Source of the DNA: Methylobacterium sp. GXS13
GTDB lineage: Bacteria; Pseudomonadota; Alphaproteobacteria; Rhizobiales; Beijerinckiaceae
Direction: 5' to 3'
DNA length: 64,000 nucleotides
NCBI RefSeq assembly: GCF_001455965.1
Contig: NZ_LKKO01000028.1
Coordinates: 1 to 64,000 of the forward strand
Shown here in pieces: positions 6,471 to 15,843 of the stretch (position 1 is its first letter; every line of letters starts with the position of its first letter). Both the position numbers and the translations under genes were made by a program. The notes beneath the pieces are model-generated. The model was given only the letters and a program-made list of their open reading frames with translations, searched no databases and was not told the DNA's origin.

Positions 6471-9050
6471 CTAGGTCTGCCGGAGATACGGTGCCGGCTT
6501 CTGTCCCAATATGCGCCATGTGCCGGTCAGACCGAGCAGGATCGCCAGTGCCACCGCTGCGCTCGCTGCGATCAGCGCCCCCGATAGGTCGAGGCGGAAG
6601 TCGAGGTGCATGACCTTCGCGACGATCACCCATCCGGCAACGCTGCCGGCGGCAAGGCCGAACAGGGCGGTGGCCAATCCCAGAGCCGCGTACTCGATGG
6701 CGTAGGCGGCGAGCAGCCGGGCACGGCTGGCGCCGAGCACCTTGAGAACGACGGCATCGTAGAGCCGGGCCCGGTGACCCGCCGCGATGGCGCCGGCCAG
6801 CACGAACAGGCTCGCCAGCACCGCCACGGCGCTCGCCCCCCGGATCGCCAGGACCAGCCGGCCGACGAGGTCGCCGATCGCGTCGAGCGCGTCCTTGACC
6901 CGCACGGCGCTCACAGACGGGAACGTCTTGGCCACATCGCGCAGGATGCGGTTCTCGGCGCCGGCATCGGTGCCGCCCGGGAGCGACAGGGTGGCGAGGT
7001 CCGAATGCGGCGCGCCCCGGAAGGTGCCGGGCGAGAACACCATCACGAAGTTGATGCCGAGGTTGCGCCATTCGACCCGGCGCAGGTTGAAGATCGTCGC
7101 CGTGAGGTCGCGGCCGAGCACGTTGACGGTGACGCTGTCGCCGACCTTCAGCCCGAGCTGCCGAGCAAGCTCGGCCTCGAACGAGACAAGGGGCTTGGCC
7201 CCCTGCTCGGGGCTCCACCAGGCGCCCTCCGTGAGGGTCGAGCCCTCCGGCACCATGTCGGCGTAGGTGATGCCGCGGTCGCCGTCGAGAACCCAGGCGG
7301 CGTCCTCCGGGGGGCGGATCTTGTTGGCCGGCACGCCGTTCAGGGCGACGATCCGGCCGCGCATCATCGGCACGTCCTCGATCTTGCCGTTGGGCGCCGA
7401 GCGCGCCAGGAACGCCCGGAACTCGGCGGCGTCCCGGGATGGGATATCGAGGAAGAACAGGTTCGGCGCCTTCGCCGGCAGGGTCGCGCTGATCGTTCGA
7501 CGGACATTGGCGTCGATCAGGCTGAGGGTGACCAGCAGCGTCACGCCGAGGCCCAGGGACAGGACGATGGCGGGGGTCAGCGCCCCCGGCCGGTGGAGAT
7601 TCGCCAGCGCCATCCGGGGCGCCGGCCAGCGCGGATGCGGCAGGCGACGCGCCAGCGCCATCAGGCCGAGTGCCACCCCGTGCAGCAGGGCGAAGGCGAT
7701 GGCCGCAGCCGCGATGAAGATGAGCGCCACCCGCCGGTCGAACGCCGTGCCGACCGACAGGCCGACGAGGGCCGCGAGGCTGAGGGCGAGCCAGATCCGG
7801 TAGCGCCAGCGCGGGCTGACCCGGGCCGGATCGACGGTATCGCGGAACAGGCCCGAGACCGGCACGTCGTGCGCGCGGCCGAGCGGGGTGATCGCGAATG
7901 CAAAGGCGGTGAGCAGCCCGTAGGCGGCGGCGAGTGCCAGCTCGCCCGGGGCGAGTGTCGGGTTCAGCGGCAGGGGCAGGTCGGCGGCGAACAGCGCGTC
8001 CAGCACGAACGGCAGGCTCGCCCCGACGCTGAGCCCGATCAGGGTGCCGATGCCGGCGATCAGCATCACCTGCGTGAGGTAGAGGACCACCACCTGCGAG
8101 CCCGGCGCGCCGACGCTCTTGAGCGTCGCGATCGAGGGCCGCTTGCGCTCCACGAAGGCGTGGACGGCGTTGCCGACGCCGACGCCACCGACGATCAGCG
8201 CGGTCAGACCCACCAGGGTCAGGAACTGGGTGAAGCGCTCGATGCTCTTGGCGAAGCGCGGATCGGCGTTGCTGCGCGACCGGATTTCCCAACCGGCCTC
8301 GGGGGTCGCGGCGCGGATCCGCGCCTGCGCGGCGTCGAGGTCGGAATCCTGGGCGGCGTCCTTGGGCAGGACGATGCGGTAGCTCCAGCGATTGAGGCTG
8401 CCGGGCTGGACCAAGCCGGTGGCCCGCAGGGTCGGCTCCGAGATCATCAGCCGCGGGCCGAAGCCGATGCCGCCGGCGATCTTGTCGGGCTCGGACGTCA
8501 GCGTGCCGCGGGTCGCGACATCATGGCCGGCCAGGGCGATCCGGTCGCCGACCTTCACGTCGAGGCGGGTGAGCAGCGCCGGATCCGCCAGGGCGCCCGG
8601 CACCCCGTCCCGCGCTGCCAGCAAATCGGCGAGCCGGCCCGGCGGCTCGGTGACGAGATCGCCCGCCGCCGGATAGGTCGCGGGATCGACGGCCTTCAGC
8701 TCGACCAACGCGGCGTCTCCGCTGCCCGCCACCGCCATGGCGCGCAGGGACGCCACCGCGTCGACCCGGCCCTCGCGCGACAGGGCCTGCCGCTCCGGGT
8801 CGGTCGCCTCGCGGTTGATCAGATTGTAGGCGAGGTCGCCCCCGAGGATCCGCCGCCCCTCGCGGCCGAGGCCGTCGGAGAGCGAGCGCGAGATCGATGC
8901 CACCCCGGCGATCGCCGCGACGCCGAGCGCGATGCAGGCGAGGAATACCCCGAAGCCGGATAGGCCGGCGCGCAATTCGCGCACGGCCAGGCGCAACGTG
9001 AGCGGGATGCGGCGGGGGGAAGGTTCGGGGCGGGAGACCGTGCCGTGCAT
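6471..9050 (-). CDS. ABC transporter permease, FtsX/YbbP type
   Basis: An 859-residue inner-membrane permease of the MacB/FtsX superfamily in the large YbbP arrangement: an N-terminal membrane helix, a big periplasmic domain, three FtsX-type helices near the middle (AFVERKRPSIATLKSVGA is the cytoplasmic coupling region), then further helices, a second periplasmic domain and a C-terminal FtsX domain (LYDAVVLKVLGASRARLL). The ATG at 9050 overlaps the stop of the ATPase gene as ATGA, so the two are translationally coupled. Relatives are linked to release or export of lipophilic compounds; the actual substrate is unknown. Confidence 0.9.
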   Translation of the reverse strand: MHGTVSRPEPSPRRIPLTLRLAVRELRAGLSGFGVFLACIALGVAAIAGVASISRSLSDGLGREGRRILGGDLAYNLINREATDPERQALSREGRVDAVASLRAMAVAGSGDAALVELKAVDPATYPAAGDLVTEPPGRLADLLAARDGVPGALADPALLTRLDVKVGDRIALAGHDVATRGTLTSEPDKIAGGIGFGPRLMISEPTLRATGLVQPGSLNRWSYRIVLPKDAAQDSDLDAAQARIRAATPEAGWEIRSRSNADPRFAKSIERFTQFLTLVGLTALIVGGVGVGNAVHAFVERKRPSIATLKSVGAPGSQVVVLYLTQVMLIAGIGTLIGLSVGASLPFVLDALFAADLPLPLNPTLAPGELALAAAYGLLTAFAFAITPLGRAHDVPVSGLFRDTVDPARVSPRWRYRIWLALSLAALVGLSVGTAFDRRVALIFIAAAAIAFALLHGVALGLMALARRLPHPRWPAPRMALANLHRPGALTPAIVLSLGLGVTLLVTLSLIDANVRRTISATLPAKAPNLFFLDIPSRDAAEFRAFLARSAPNGKIEDVPMMRGRIVALNGVPANKIRPPEDAAWVLDGDRGITYADMVPEGSTLTEGAWWSPEQGAKPLVSFEAELARQLGLKVGDSVTVNVLGRDLTATIFNLRRVEWRNLGINFVMVFSPGTFRGAPHSDLATLSLPGGTDAGAENRILRDVAKTFPSVSAVRVKDALDAIGDLVGRLVLAIRGASAVAVLASLFVLAGAIAAGHRARLYDAVVLKVLGASRARLLAAYAIEYAALGLATALFGLAAGSVAGWVIVAKVMHLDFRLDLSGALIAASAAVALAILLGLTGTWRILGQKPAPYLRQT

Positions 9051-9751
9051 CAGGCGCTCACCGCCTCCTCGATCCGGCCCGAGCGCAGGCGCACGGTGCG
9101 GTCGCACAGGCGGGCGAGGCCGTTGTCGTGGGTGACGAGGACCAGGGTGGCGCCGCGGTCGCGCTTGAGCCGGAACAGCAGGTCGACGATTTGGCGGCCG
9201 GTGGCCTCGTCGAGATTGCCGGTGGGTTCGTCCGCCACCAGGATCGCCGGATCGGGAGCGACTGCCCGGGCGATGGCGACGCGCTGCTGCTCGCCCCCCG
9301 AGAGCTGCGCCGGGTAATGGTGCAGGCGATGGCCGAGGCCGACCGCCTCCAGCTCTGCGCGGGCCCGCTCCAGCGCGCCGGGCCGGTCGGCCAGTTCCAG
9401 GGGCAGCGCCACGTTCTCGAGCGCCGTCATGGTCGGCACGAGGTGGAAGGCCTGGAACACGATGCCGATGCGCCGGCCCCGGAAGCGGGCGAGCGCGTCC
9501 TCGTCGAGGCGGGCGAGATCGGTGTCCTCGATCACGACGCCGCCGGAATCCGGTCGCTCCAGGCCGGCCATCACCATCAGCAGGGTCGACTTGCCCGAGC
9601 CTGAGGGGCCGACAAGCCCCACCGCTTCGCCGCGATCGACGCTGAGCGAGATGCCGCGCAGGACGTGGACCCGGGCGGCGCCGCGGCCGAGGCTGAGATC
9701 GATGTCGGACAACGCGATCGCCGGCTCGCGCAGCACCTTGCCGTGGCTCAC
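9050..9751 (-). CDS. ABC transporter ATP-binding protein, YbbA/LolD type
   Basis: ATPase partner of the permease that follows it. All motifs are present: Walker A GPSGSGKST, Q-loop VFQAFH, signature LSGGEQQRVAIARA, Walker B ILVADEPTGNLDEA and H-loop VTHD. The reading frame stays open to an ATG at 9883, but the first 44 residues of that version are low complexity and overlap the start of the divergent esterase gene, so I use the GTG at 9751; the true start is uncertain. Divergent tesA next to ybbA-ybbP is the same arrangement as in E. coli. Confidence 0.88.
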   Translation of the reverse strand: MSHGKVLREPAIALSDIDLSLGRGAARVHVLRGISLSVDRGEAVGLVGPSGSGKSTLLMVMAGLERPDSGGVVIEDTDLARLDEDALARFRGRRIGIVFQAFHLVPTMTALENVALPLELADRPGALERARAELEAVGLGHRLHHYPAQLSGGEQQRVAIARAVAPDPAILVADEPTGNLDEATGRQIVDLLFRLKRDRGATLVLVTHDNGLARLCDRTVRLRSGRIEEAVSA

Positions 9752-9844
9752 GGGGCGGACGATCTGTGGGCGATGACGAGCATGGCGCGCGAGGTCCTGA
9801 CTTGGCTTCGAACTTGGCTGCGAACTTTGCTGCACGGGCCGTTG

Positions 9845-10552
9845 ATGCACCGCGATATGGGGGGCGCATTGGGGCCGCGCCATGACGGCGCCCGCCGCGC
9901 GCGGCGAGCCGCCCTGTTTGTCGCAGCGCTAGCGGGTCTGATGGTCCCTTTCATGACAGCGACGCACGCGGCGCCCGGCGATCCGATCGAGCTGGTCGCC
10001 CTGGGCGATAGCCTCACCGCCGGCTACCGCCTGCCGTCGGACGCCGCCTTCCCGACCGTGCTGGAGCGCCTGCTCAAGGCCAAGGGCGCGGACGTGACCG
10101 TGGCCAATGCCGGCGTCTCCGGCGATACCGCCACGGGCGGGCTCGACCGGGTCGACTGGTCGGTGCCGGACGGGACCGCCGGGGTGATCCTCGAGCTCGG
10201 CGCCAACGACATGCTGCGCGGCACCGACCCGAAGGTCACCGAGGGGGCGCTCGCGGCGATCATCGAGCGGCTCAAGGCCCGGGGGATCCCGGTGCTGCTG
10301 ACCGGCATGCAGGCCGCGCCCAATCTCGGGCCGGACTACAAGGCGCGGTTCGACGCGATCTTCCCGAACCTCGCCGAGCGCTACGACCTGATCCTCTACC
10401 CGTTCTTCCTCGACGGGATCATCGGCGACCGGGCCCAGCACCTCGACGACGGGCTGCACCCGAACCGGCAGGGCGTGGAGACCATCGCGACCCGGATTCT
10501 CCCCACCGTCGAGACGTTTCTAGGGGGCCTCCGGGAGGGGGCGTCGCGCTGA
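9845..10552 (+). CDS. tesA: Arylesterase / lysophospholipase, SGNH hydrolase (TesA type)
   Basis: Periplasmic esterase/thioesterase I-like enzyme of about 235 residues. An N-terminal basic stretch and hydrophobic helix (LFVAALAGLMV...) end at ATHAAPG, giving a signal peptide. SGNH blocks are clear: block I GDSLTAGY (nucleophile Ser), block II Gly in NAGVSGDT, block III GAND and block V DGLHPN with the catalytic Asp and His. Starts at 9845 and 9857 are both possible. The stop overlaps the thpR start as TGATG. Together with the divergent ABC genes it reproduces a widely conserved neighbourhood. Confidence 0.9.
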   Translation: MHRDMGGALGPRHDGARRARRAALFVAALAGLMVPFMTATHAAPGDPIELVALGDSLTAGYRLPSDAAFPTVLERLLKAKGADVTVANAGVSGDTATGGLDRVDWSVPDGTAGVILELGANDMLRGTDPKVTEGALAAIIERLKARGIPVLLTGMQAAPNLGPDYKARFDAIFPNLAERYDLILYPFFLDGIIGDRAQHLDDGLHPNRQGVETIATRILPTVETFLGGLREGASR

Positions 10553-11091
10553 TGCCGCGACTGTTCACCGGGCTCGCCGTGCCACCCGAGGTCGCGGAGG
10601 CGCTGCGGCTCTACCGGGGCGGCCTGCCGGGCGCGCGCTGGATCGAGCCCGGCGATTACCACGTCACGCTGCGGTTCCTCGGCGATGTCGCGATGTCCAT
10701 GGCTGAGGACGTGCTGGAGGCGATGGCCGAGATGCGGGTGCGCGCCGCCTTCCCGGTGACGCTCGACGGGCTCGGCATCTTCGGCGGCGACCGGCCGCGG
10801 GCGCTCTACGCCTCGGTGGTGCCGAGCCCGGAGCTGATCGACCTCCAGGCGGAGCAGGAGCGGTTGGTGAGGCGCGCCGGCGTCGAGCCGGAGCGCAGAA
10901 AGTTCACCCCGCACGTCACCCTGGCCCGGCTGAAGCGCGAGGCCAGCCCGGAGGCGGTGGCGATGTACCTCTCGCAAGCTCCGGCCTTTGCGCCGCTGGC
11001 CTTCACCGCCGACCGGGTGACGCTGTTCTCGGCCAAGGAATCGACCGGTGGCGGGCCGTACCTGGCGGAGGCGGAGTTCGACTTCGTGTGA
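10552..11091 (+). CDS. thpR: RNA 2',3'-cyclic phosphodiesterase
   Basis: A 179-residue member of the 2H phosphoesterase superfamily (formerly called 2'-5' RNA ligase LigT). Both HxTx motifs are present: HVTLRFLG with His at 37 and HVTLAR with His at about 121. The enzyme opens 2',3'-cyclic phosphate ends of RNA. Its start codon overlaps the tesA stop, so the two are co-transcribed. It is convergent with coaA with only four bases between stops. Confidence 0.92.
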   Translation: MPRLFTGLAVPPEVAEALRLYRGGLPGARWIEPGDYHVTLRFLGDVAMSMAEDVLEAMAEMRVRAAFPVTLDGLGIFGGDRPRALYASVVPSPELIDLQAEQERLVRRAGVEPERRKFTPHVTLARLKREASPEAVAMYLSQAPAFAPLAFTADRVTLFSAKESTGGGPYLAEAEFDFV

Positions 11092-11095
11092 TGGA

Positions 11096-12085
11096 CTAAA
11101 GCCGCCGCAAAGCCACGCTCTCGATCCGGTGGCTCGCGCCCTTGGTCAGGATCAGGCTCGCCCGCTGTCGGGTCGGCAGGATGTTTTCGCGCAGGTTCGG
11201 CAGGTTGATGGTCGTCCAGAGCCGGTCGGCGATGTCGAGCGCCTCGGGCTCCGGCACCTCGGCGTATTTGCGGAAGTAGGAGCGGGGGTCGCGGAAGGCG
11301 GTCTGGCGCAGGCGCATGAACCGGGTGACGTACCAGCGATGCAGGTCGTCCTCGTGGCCGTCGAGATAGATCGAGAAGTCGAAGAAGTCGGAGACGAACG
11401 GGATCGCGGTTCCGTCCCGCGGCAGGCGGGCGGGCTGGAGCACGTTCAGGCCCTCGACGATCAGGATGTCGGGGCTCTCCACCACCCGCTCCTCCCCGGG
11501 CACCCGGTCGTAGACCAGGTGCGAGTAGAGCGGCGCGGTTACGCGCTTGTGGCCGGCCTTGACGTCGTGGAGGAAGCGCAGCAGCGCGGCGGTATCGTAG
11601 CTCTCGGGAAAGCCCTTGCGCTCCATCAGGCCGTGCTCGGCCAATTCGGCATTGGGCAGGAGGAACCCGTCCGTGGTGACGAGGTCGACCTTCGGGGTGT
11701 TGGGCCAGCGGGCCAGCAGCGCGGCCAGGATGCGGGCGGTGGTCGACTTGCCCACCGCCACCGAGCCGGCCAGCCCGATGATGTAGGGGGCCTTGGTCTC
11801 GCGCTCGGCCAGCAGGAAGCGCTGCGTCGCCTTGAACAGGCCCTGTGTCGCCGCGACGTAGAGCGAGAGCAGCCGCGACAGCGGCAGGTAGATCGCCACC
11901 ACCTCCTCGACCGAGATCGGGTCGTTGATCGATTGCAGCCGCTCGATATCCTCGGCCTTCAGCGTCAGCGGCGTGTCGGCGCGCAGCTGGGCCCATTCCT
12001 CGCGGCTGAAGCGACGATAGGGCGAGAGCCGGTCCGATTCATCGAGGATCGCCTCGACCGAGCCCGGCAGCGCGGCTGCGTTCAC
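11096..12085 (-). CDS. coaA: Pantothenate kinase, type I
   Basis: Catalyses ATP-dependent phosphorylation of pantothenate, the first step of coenzyme A synthesis. The 329-residue protein has the P-loop GSVAVGKST at residues 107-115 and, further on, [16 protein letters not shown] and the IVEGLNVLQ strand, all typical of bacterial CoaA of the PRK/uridine kinase fold. The start is GTG at 12085, overlapping the hisE stop (GTGA), so the gene is translationally coupled to hisE, a pairing common in Rhizobiales. Confidence 0.95.
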   Translation of the reverse strand: MNAAALPGSVEAILDESDRLSPYRRFSREEWAQLRADTPLTLKAEDIERLQSINDPISVEEVVAIYLPLSRLLSLYVAATQGLFKATQRFLLAERETKAPYIIGLAGSVAVGKSTTARILAALLARWPNTPKVDLVTTDGFLLPNAELAEHGLMERKGFPESYDTAALLRFLHDVKAGHKRVTAPLYSHLVYDRVPGEERVVESPDILIVEGLNVLQPARLPRDGTAIPFVSDFFDFSIYLDGHEDDLHRWYVTRFMRLRQTAFRDPRSYFRKYAEVPEPEALDIADRLWTTINLPNLRENILPTRQRASLILTKGASHRIESVALRRL

Positions 12086-12405
12086 GCGGGGCGCCTCGCG
12101 GCCTTCTCGGCGAGCCCACTCTGCGCGGTGCGACGCTCCAGCTCCGCCATGACGGCATCGAGCTCGACGCCCCCGGCCCGGAGCAGCACCATGAGGTGGT
12201 AGAGCACGTCCGCGGCCTCGTTCCGCAGGCCGGTCTTGTCGCCCTGTACGGCCGCGATGGCCGCCTCCACGGCCTCCTCGCCGAGCTTCTTGGCCGCCTT
12301 GGCGGGTCCCTCGGACAGGAGCTTGGCCGTGTAGGAGGTCTCCGGATCGGTCCCGGCGCGGCTCGCGACGAGCTTGGCGAGATCGGCGAGCGTGTAGGCG
12401 GTCAT
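12082..12405 (-). CDS. hisE: Phosphoribosyl-ATP diphosphatase
   Basis: Second step of histidine biosynthesis: hydrolysis of PR-ATP to PR-AMP. The 107-residue all-alpha MazG-like protein carries the acidic metal-binding motif [10 protein letters not shown] followed by [13 protein letters not shown]. It is a stand-alone HisE, not fused to HisI. It precedes and overlaps coaA. The other his genes are not in the window. The 156 bases between it and pyrB hold no recognised feature. Confidence 0.95.
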   Translation of the reverse strand: MTAYTLADLAKLVASRAGTDPETSYTAKLLSEGPAKAAKKLGEEAVEAAIAAVQGDKTGLRNEAADVLYHLMVLLRAGGVELDAVMAELERRTAQSGLAEKAARRPA

Positions 12406-12561
12406 GAAGCGGTCTGCATGTGAGATCGGCCTTGATGGTTCGGCCGAGGCCGTATTCGGCAGGAAACTGCGCTACGGCCGCCCCGCGGGCAAGCCGCAGG
12501 TGAGAAAGCGGCCCGGCTTTGTCCGACTTATGCTTGATTTCGATCGCTTCTGGTCGCGGTT

Positions 12562-13509
12562 TCAGCCGTTCGGCAGGTGCCGTGCCAGCGCTTCCAGCAC
12601 GGCCATACGCACCGCCACCCCCATCTCGACCTGCTCGCGGATCAGCGATTGCGCGCCGTCTGCGATCTCCGAGGAGATCTCGACACCGCGGTTCATCGGG
12701 CCCGGATGCATCACCAGGGCATCGGGCTTGGCCAGTGCCAGCTTCTCGCCGTCGAGGCCGAAATAGCGGAAATACTCCTTCACGGAGGGCACGAACGAGC
12801 CGTTCATGCGCTCACGCTGGAGGCGCAGCATCATCACGATGTCGCAACCGTCCAGGCCCTTGCGCATATCCGTGAAGGTCTCGACCCCGAAGCGGGCGAT
12901 CCCGGCGGGCAACAGGGTCGAGGGGGCGATCAGGCGCACCCGCGCGCCCATGGCCTGCAGCAGAATGATGTTCGACCGCGCCACCCGCGAATGCAGGACG
13001 TCGCCGCAGATCGCGACCTGAAGCCCCTCGATCCGGCCCTTGTTGCGGCGGATGGTCAGCGCATCGAGGAGCGCTTGGGTCGGGTGCTCGTGGGCGCCGT
13101 CGCCAGCATTGACCACGGCGCAATCGACCTTGCGGGCCAAGAGGTGCACGGCGCCTGCCGATTCGTGGCGCACGACGATGATGTCCGGCCGCATGGCGTT
13201 CAGCGTCGCCGCGGTGTCGATCAGGGTCTCGCCCTTCTTCACCGAGGACGAGGCCACCGACATGTTCATCACGTCGGCGCCGAGCCGTTTGCCGGCCAGC
13301 TCGAAGGAGGATTGCGTCCGGGTCGAGGGCTCGAAGAACAGGTTGATCTGGGTGCGGCCCCGAAGCGTCGTGCGCTTCTTCTCGACCTGCCGGGAAATGT
13401 CGACGGCGGCATCGGCCGCGTCGAGCAGCCCCTCAATGTCGGGCCGGGTCAGCCCCTCGATGCCGAGGAGGTGCCGGTGCGGGAAGGCCGGGGGCGCGGG
13501 GGTCGTCAT
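12562..13509 (-). CDS. pyrB: Aspartate carbamoyltransferase, catalytic subunit
   Basis: Pyrimidine biosynthesis: carbamoyl phosphate plus aspartate to carbamoyl aspartate. The 315-residue protein has the carbamoyl-phosphate loop [12 protein letters not shown], the [11 protein letters not shown] motif, and the C-terminal [11 protein letters not shown] that binds aspartate. No regulatory subunit (pyrI) is nearby, as usual for alphaproteobacteria. pyrC, often adjacent in this group, is not here. It is divergent from the cytochrome b gene with 152 bases between starts. Confidence 0.95.
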   Translation of the reverse strand: MTTPAPPAFPHRHLLGIEGLTRPDIEGLLDAADAAVDISRQVEKKRTTLRGRTQINLFFEPSTRTQSSFELAGKRLGADVMNMSVASSSVKKGETLIDTAATLNAMRPDIIVVRHESAGAVHLLARKVDCAVVNAGDGAHEHPTQALLDALTIRRNKGRIEGLQVAICGDVLHSRVARSNIILLQAMGARVRLIAPSTLLPAGIARFGVETFTDMRKGLDGCDIVMMLRLQRERMNGSFVPSVKEYFRYFGLDGEKLALAKPDALVMHPGPMNRGVEISSEIADGAQSLIREQVEMGVAVRMAVLEALARHLPNG

Positions 13510-13661
13510 GATGAGACCGGGGTGTAGGTCCGGCGCGCCGTTCCGGCAAGGCGCGGCTGCCCCTGCGGCCTTTTTTCATCGGTTGGTAACTTGCGCGTCC
13601 GCTCCACGTATCAGCCAGATCCGGCGACTTCCGCCCGCCGCCATCCTCGCGAGACGCACGC

Positions 13662-14540
13662 TTGAGTACTGACAGCTTGGCCGCCGCCCCTGCGCTCGAA
13701 GCTCCGGAGACCGTCGACGCCTCGGGGCGCCGCTGGTTCTACCGCCACCCCGTGGTGATCCGGCTGGCCCACTGGATCAATGCCGTGGTGCTTCTGGTGC
13801 TGCTGATGAGCGGGCTGCAGATCTTCAATGCCCACCCGGCCCTGTACTGGGGGGCGGTCTCGACCTTCGACGATCCCGCTTTGGCGATCACGAGCGAGCA
13901 GGGCCGCGACGGTACGAATCGCGGCGTCGTGACGATCGGCTCGCACAGCTTCGACACGACGGGGGTGCTCGGCCTGTCCCGAGAGGGCGGCACCGCCGTA
14001 GACCGCGCCTTCCCGTCCTGGGCGACCCTCCCGGCGGATCAGGACCTCACGACGGGACGACGTTGGCATTTCCTGTTCGCGTGGTTTCTGGTGATCAACG
14101 GTGCGGTCTATCTGCTCTACGGGCTGTTCAGCGGCCAGCTCCGGCGCCGCCTGATCCCGGACGGTGATCAGATCCGCGACTTCGGCGGCTCGGTGAAAGA
14201 GCACCTCTTGCTGCGCTTCCCGGAAGGCGAGGAGGCCAAGCGCTACAACGTCATTCAGAAGCTCACCTATTTCGTCGTCGTGCTGGGGCTGCTGCCCGCG
14301 ATGGTGCTGGCCGGGCTCGCCATGTCCCCCGGGGTCGATGCGGCCTGGCACTGGCTGCCGGACCTGTTCGGCGGGCGGCAATCGGCGCGCACCATTCATT
14401 TCATCGCCGCCGGGCTGCTGGTGCTCTTCGTGGTCGTCCACGTGGTGCTCGTGCTGGTCTCCGGCCTGGCCAACAACATGCGCGGCATGCTCACCGGCTG
14501 GTTCAGCCTCGGCCGTCCCGAGAAGGAGACCGCGCGATGA
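13662..14540 (+). CDS. Cytochrome b561/hydrogenase-type membrane cytochrome b
   Basis: A 292-residue inner-membrane diheme cytochrome b. Four to five membrane helices carry likely heme histidines: RLAHWINAVVLLVLLMSG in the first, RRWHFLFAW in the second, and HFIAAGLLVLFVVVHVV in the last. A periplasmic insert of about 75 residues follows the first helix. The start is TTG at 13662. The stop overlaps the start of the molybdopterin oxidoreductase (ATGA), so this cytochrome is probably its membrane electron partner, like MsrQ for MsrP, though it is not an MsrQ homologue. Confidence 0.87.
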   Translation: MSTDSLAAAPALEAPETVDASGRRWFYRHPVVIRLAHWINAVVLLVLLMSGLQIFNAHPALYWGAVSTFDDPALAITSEQGRDGTNRGVVTIGSHSFDTTGVLGLSREGGTAVDRAFPSWATLPADQDLTTGRRWHFLFAWFLVINGAVYLLYGLFSGQLRRRLIPDGDQIRDFGGSVKEHLLLRFPEGEEAKRYNVIQKLTYFVVVLGLLPAMVLAGLAMSPGVDAAWHWLPDLFGGRQSARTIHFIAAGLLVLFVVVHVVLVLVSGLANNMRGMLTGWFSLGRPEKETAR

Positions 14541-15487
14541 CATTGCACCGCCGCAAGTTGCTCACCGTCGGCGCCGGCTTGGCCGGAACCGCCCTGCTCG
14601 GTGGCTGCGATCGCTTTGCCGGGACGGAGACCGGCCGTCGTACCCTCAAGGTCGGCGAGGATGCGAATCTGTATGTCCAGCGCCTGCTCATGTCGCCCAC
14701 CACGCTGGCCCGGGAATTCCCGGCTGCGATGATCTCGCCCTGGTTCAAGCCGAACGGAACCATCGACCCGCCGGACCGTGAGTTTCGCGCCCTGGCGGCG
14801 AAAAAATTCGCGGATTTCAAATTGACGATCGACGGGTTGGTGCAGACGCCGCTGTCGCTCAGCCTCGCGGATCTGCGTGGTCTGCCGGGTCGTACGCAGG
14901 TGACCCGCCACGATTGCGTCGAGGGCTGGAGTTGCATCGGTCAATGGTCCGGGGTGCCGCTCGCCGAACTGTTGAACCGGGCCGGTCTCAAGCCGCAGGC
15001 GCGCTACGCCGTGTTCCACTGCGCCGACACGTTGGAATATGCCGGCGGCGGTCTCGAGGGCGGTGACGGCGCCTCGCTGTGGCGCCCGGAGCATCCGGGC
15101 CATGTCCGCGACGGCACCATCCAACTCGCCGCCGCCGAGGATTGGGGCGGCGCGTCGACCGCGACTGACGCGCCCAAGGACGATTGGGGCCAGGGCGCGC
15201 CGGAGCCGGACGCGCCCGAGGATAAGCGCACGCCGATCCGTTACTACGAGAGCATCGACCTGTTCGACGCCTTCAACCCGCAGACGATCCTGGCCTACGA
15301 CCTCAACGGCAAGCCGCTGCCGGTCTCGAACGGCGCGCCCCTCCGCCTGCGGGTTGAGCGCCAGCTCGGCTACAAGCAGGCCAAATACGTGATGCGGGTC
15401 GAGCTGGTGGAGTCGCTGGCGGGCTTCGGCCAGGGCGGCGGCGGCTATTGGGAAGATCGCGGCTACGAGTGGTACGCGGGGATCTGA
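14537..15487 (+). CDS. Molybdopterin-dependent oxidoreductase, sulfite oxidase/MsrP-like fold
   Basis: Exported 316-residue molybdenum-cofactor enzyme. The N-terminus has a Tat motif RRKLLTVGAG and then LLGGC, a possible lipobox, so the protein may be a periplasmic lipoprotein. The molybdopterin domain has the cofactor-ligand cysteine in HDCVEGWSCIGQW and the later YYESIDLFDAFNPQTIL and QLGYKQAKYV motifs. Between HCADTLE and YYESID sits an Asp/Gly/Ala-rich insert of about 65 residues that I do not expect from the family. The substrate is unknown. It is coupled to the cytochrome b. Confidence 0.87.
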   Translation: MTLHRRKLLTVGAGLAGTALLGGCDRFAGTETGRRTLKVGEDANLYVQRLLMSPTTLAREFPAAMISPWFKPNGTIDPPDREFRALAAKKFADFKLTIDGLVQTPLSLSLADLRGLPGRTQVTRHDCVEGWSCIGQWSGVPLAELLNRAGLKPQARYAVFHCADTLEYAGGGLEGGDGASLWRPEHPGHVRDGTIQLAAAEDWGGASTATDAPKDDWGQGAPEPDAPEDKRTPIRYYESIDLFDAFNPQTILAYDLNGKPLPVSNGAPLRLRVERQLGYKQAKYVMRVELVESLAGFGQGGGGYWEDRGYEWYAGI

Positions 15488-15506
15488 ACCGGGCGAGGAC
15501 GCTCCA

Positions 15507-15600
15507 CCGTCATTGCGAGCGCTGCGAAGCAACCCGGTGTGGCGCGCGATCCCCGTGTGTTGCGCTTCCCTCGCTTGCTTCGCTGCGCTCGCAGTGACGG
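15507..15600. repeat. Interspersed palindromic repeat, family A, copy 2
   Basis: A 94-base inverted repeat: the left arm ccgtcattgcgagcgctgcg and right arm cgctgcgctcgcagtgacgg are near-perfect complements. It lies in the 356-base gap between the molybdopterin oxidoreductase and topA. The remainder of that gap carries the topA promoter and an inverted repeat gcgaatt-N8-aattcg at about 15784-15804. Confidence 0.8.
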
Positions 15601-15843
15601 CGCGAGGCAAGCCAGCCGAGTCGTCGATAATCGCCTTCGATCCGCAATCCTGTCGGATTCGCGCGCCGCAGACGACAGCGCCCGGCAGGCCGTTCGGCGA
15701 CCGTCGCCATTTGACAACCCGCCCCTCGTAACCCACTTGTCCCCGGCGCGCGGCCCCGGCCCGACGGCGGGCACTCGTCCCACGCGAATTTCGAACAGAA
15801 TTCGTCCGTCGCGCCCAGGCTCCGTCGAGGGGCAGAGGTCTGA

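Noticed and set aside
6606..8963. A 785-codon plus-strand frame opposite the FtsX-type permease
   Set aside because: Shadow of the permease gene; the sequence is low-complexity and charged.
9752..9883. N-terminal extension of the ABC ATPase to the ATG at 9883
   Set aside because: The extra 44 residues are low complexity, arise from short direct DNA repeats, and overlap the start of divergent tesA.
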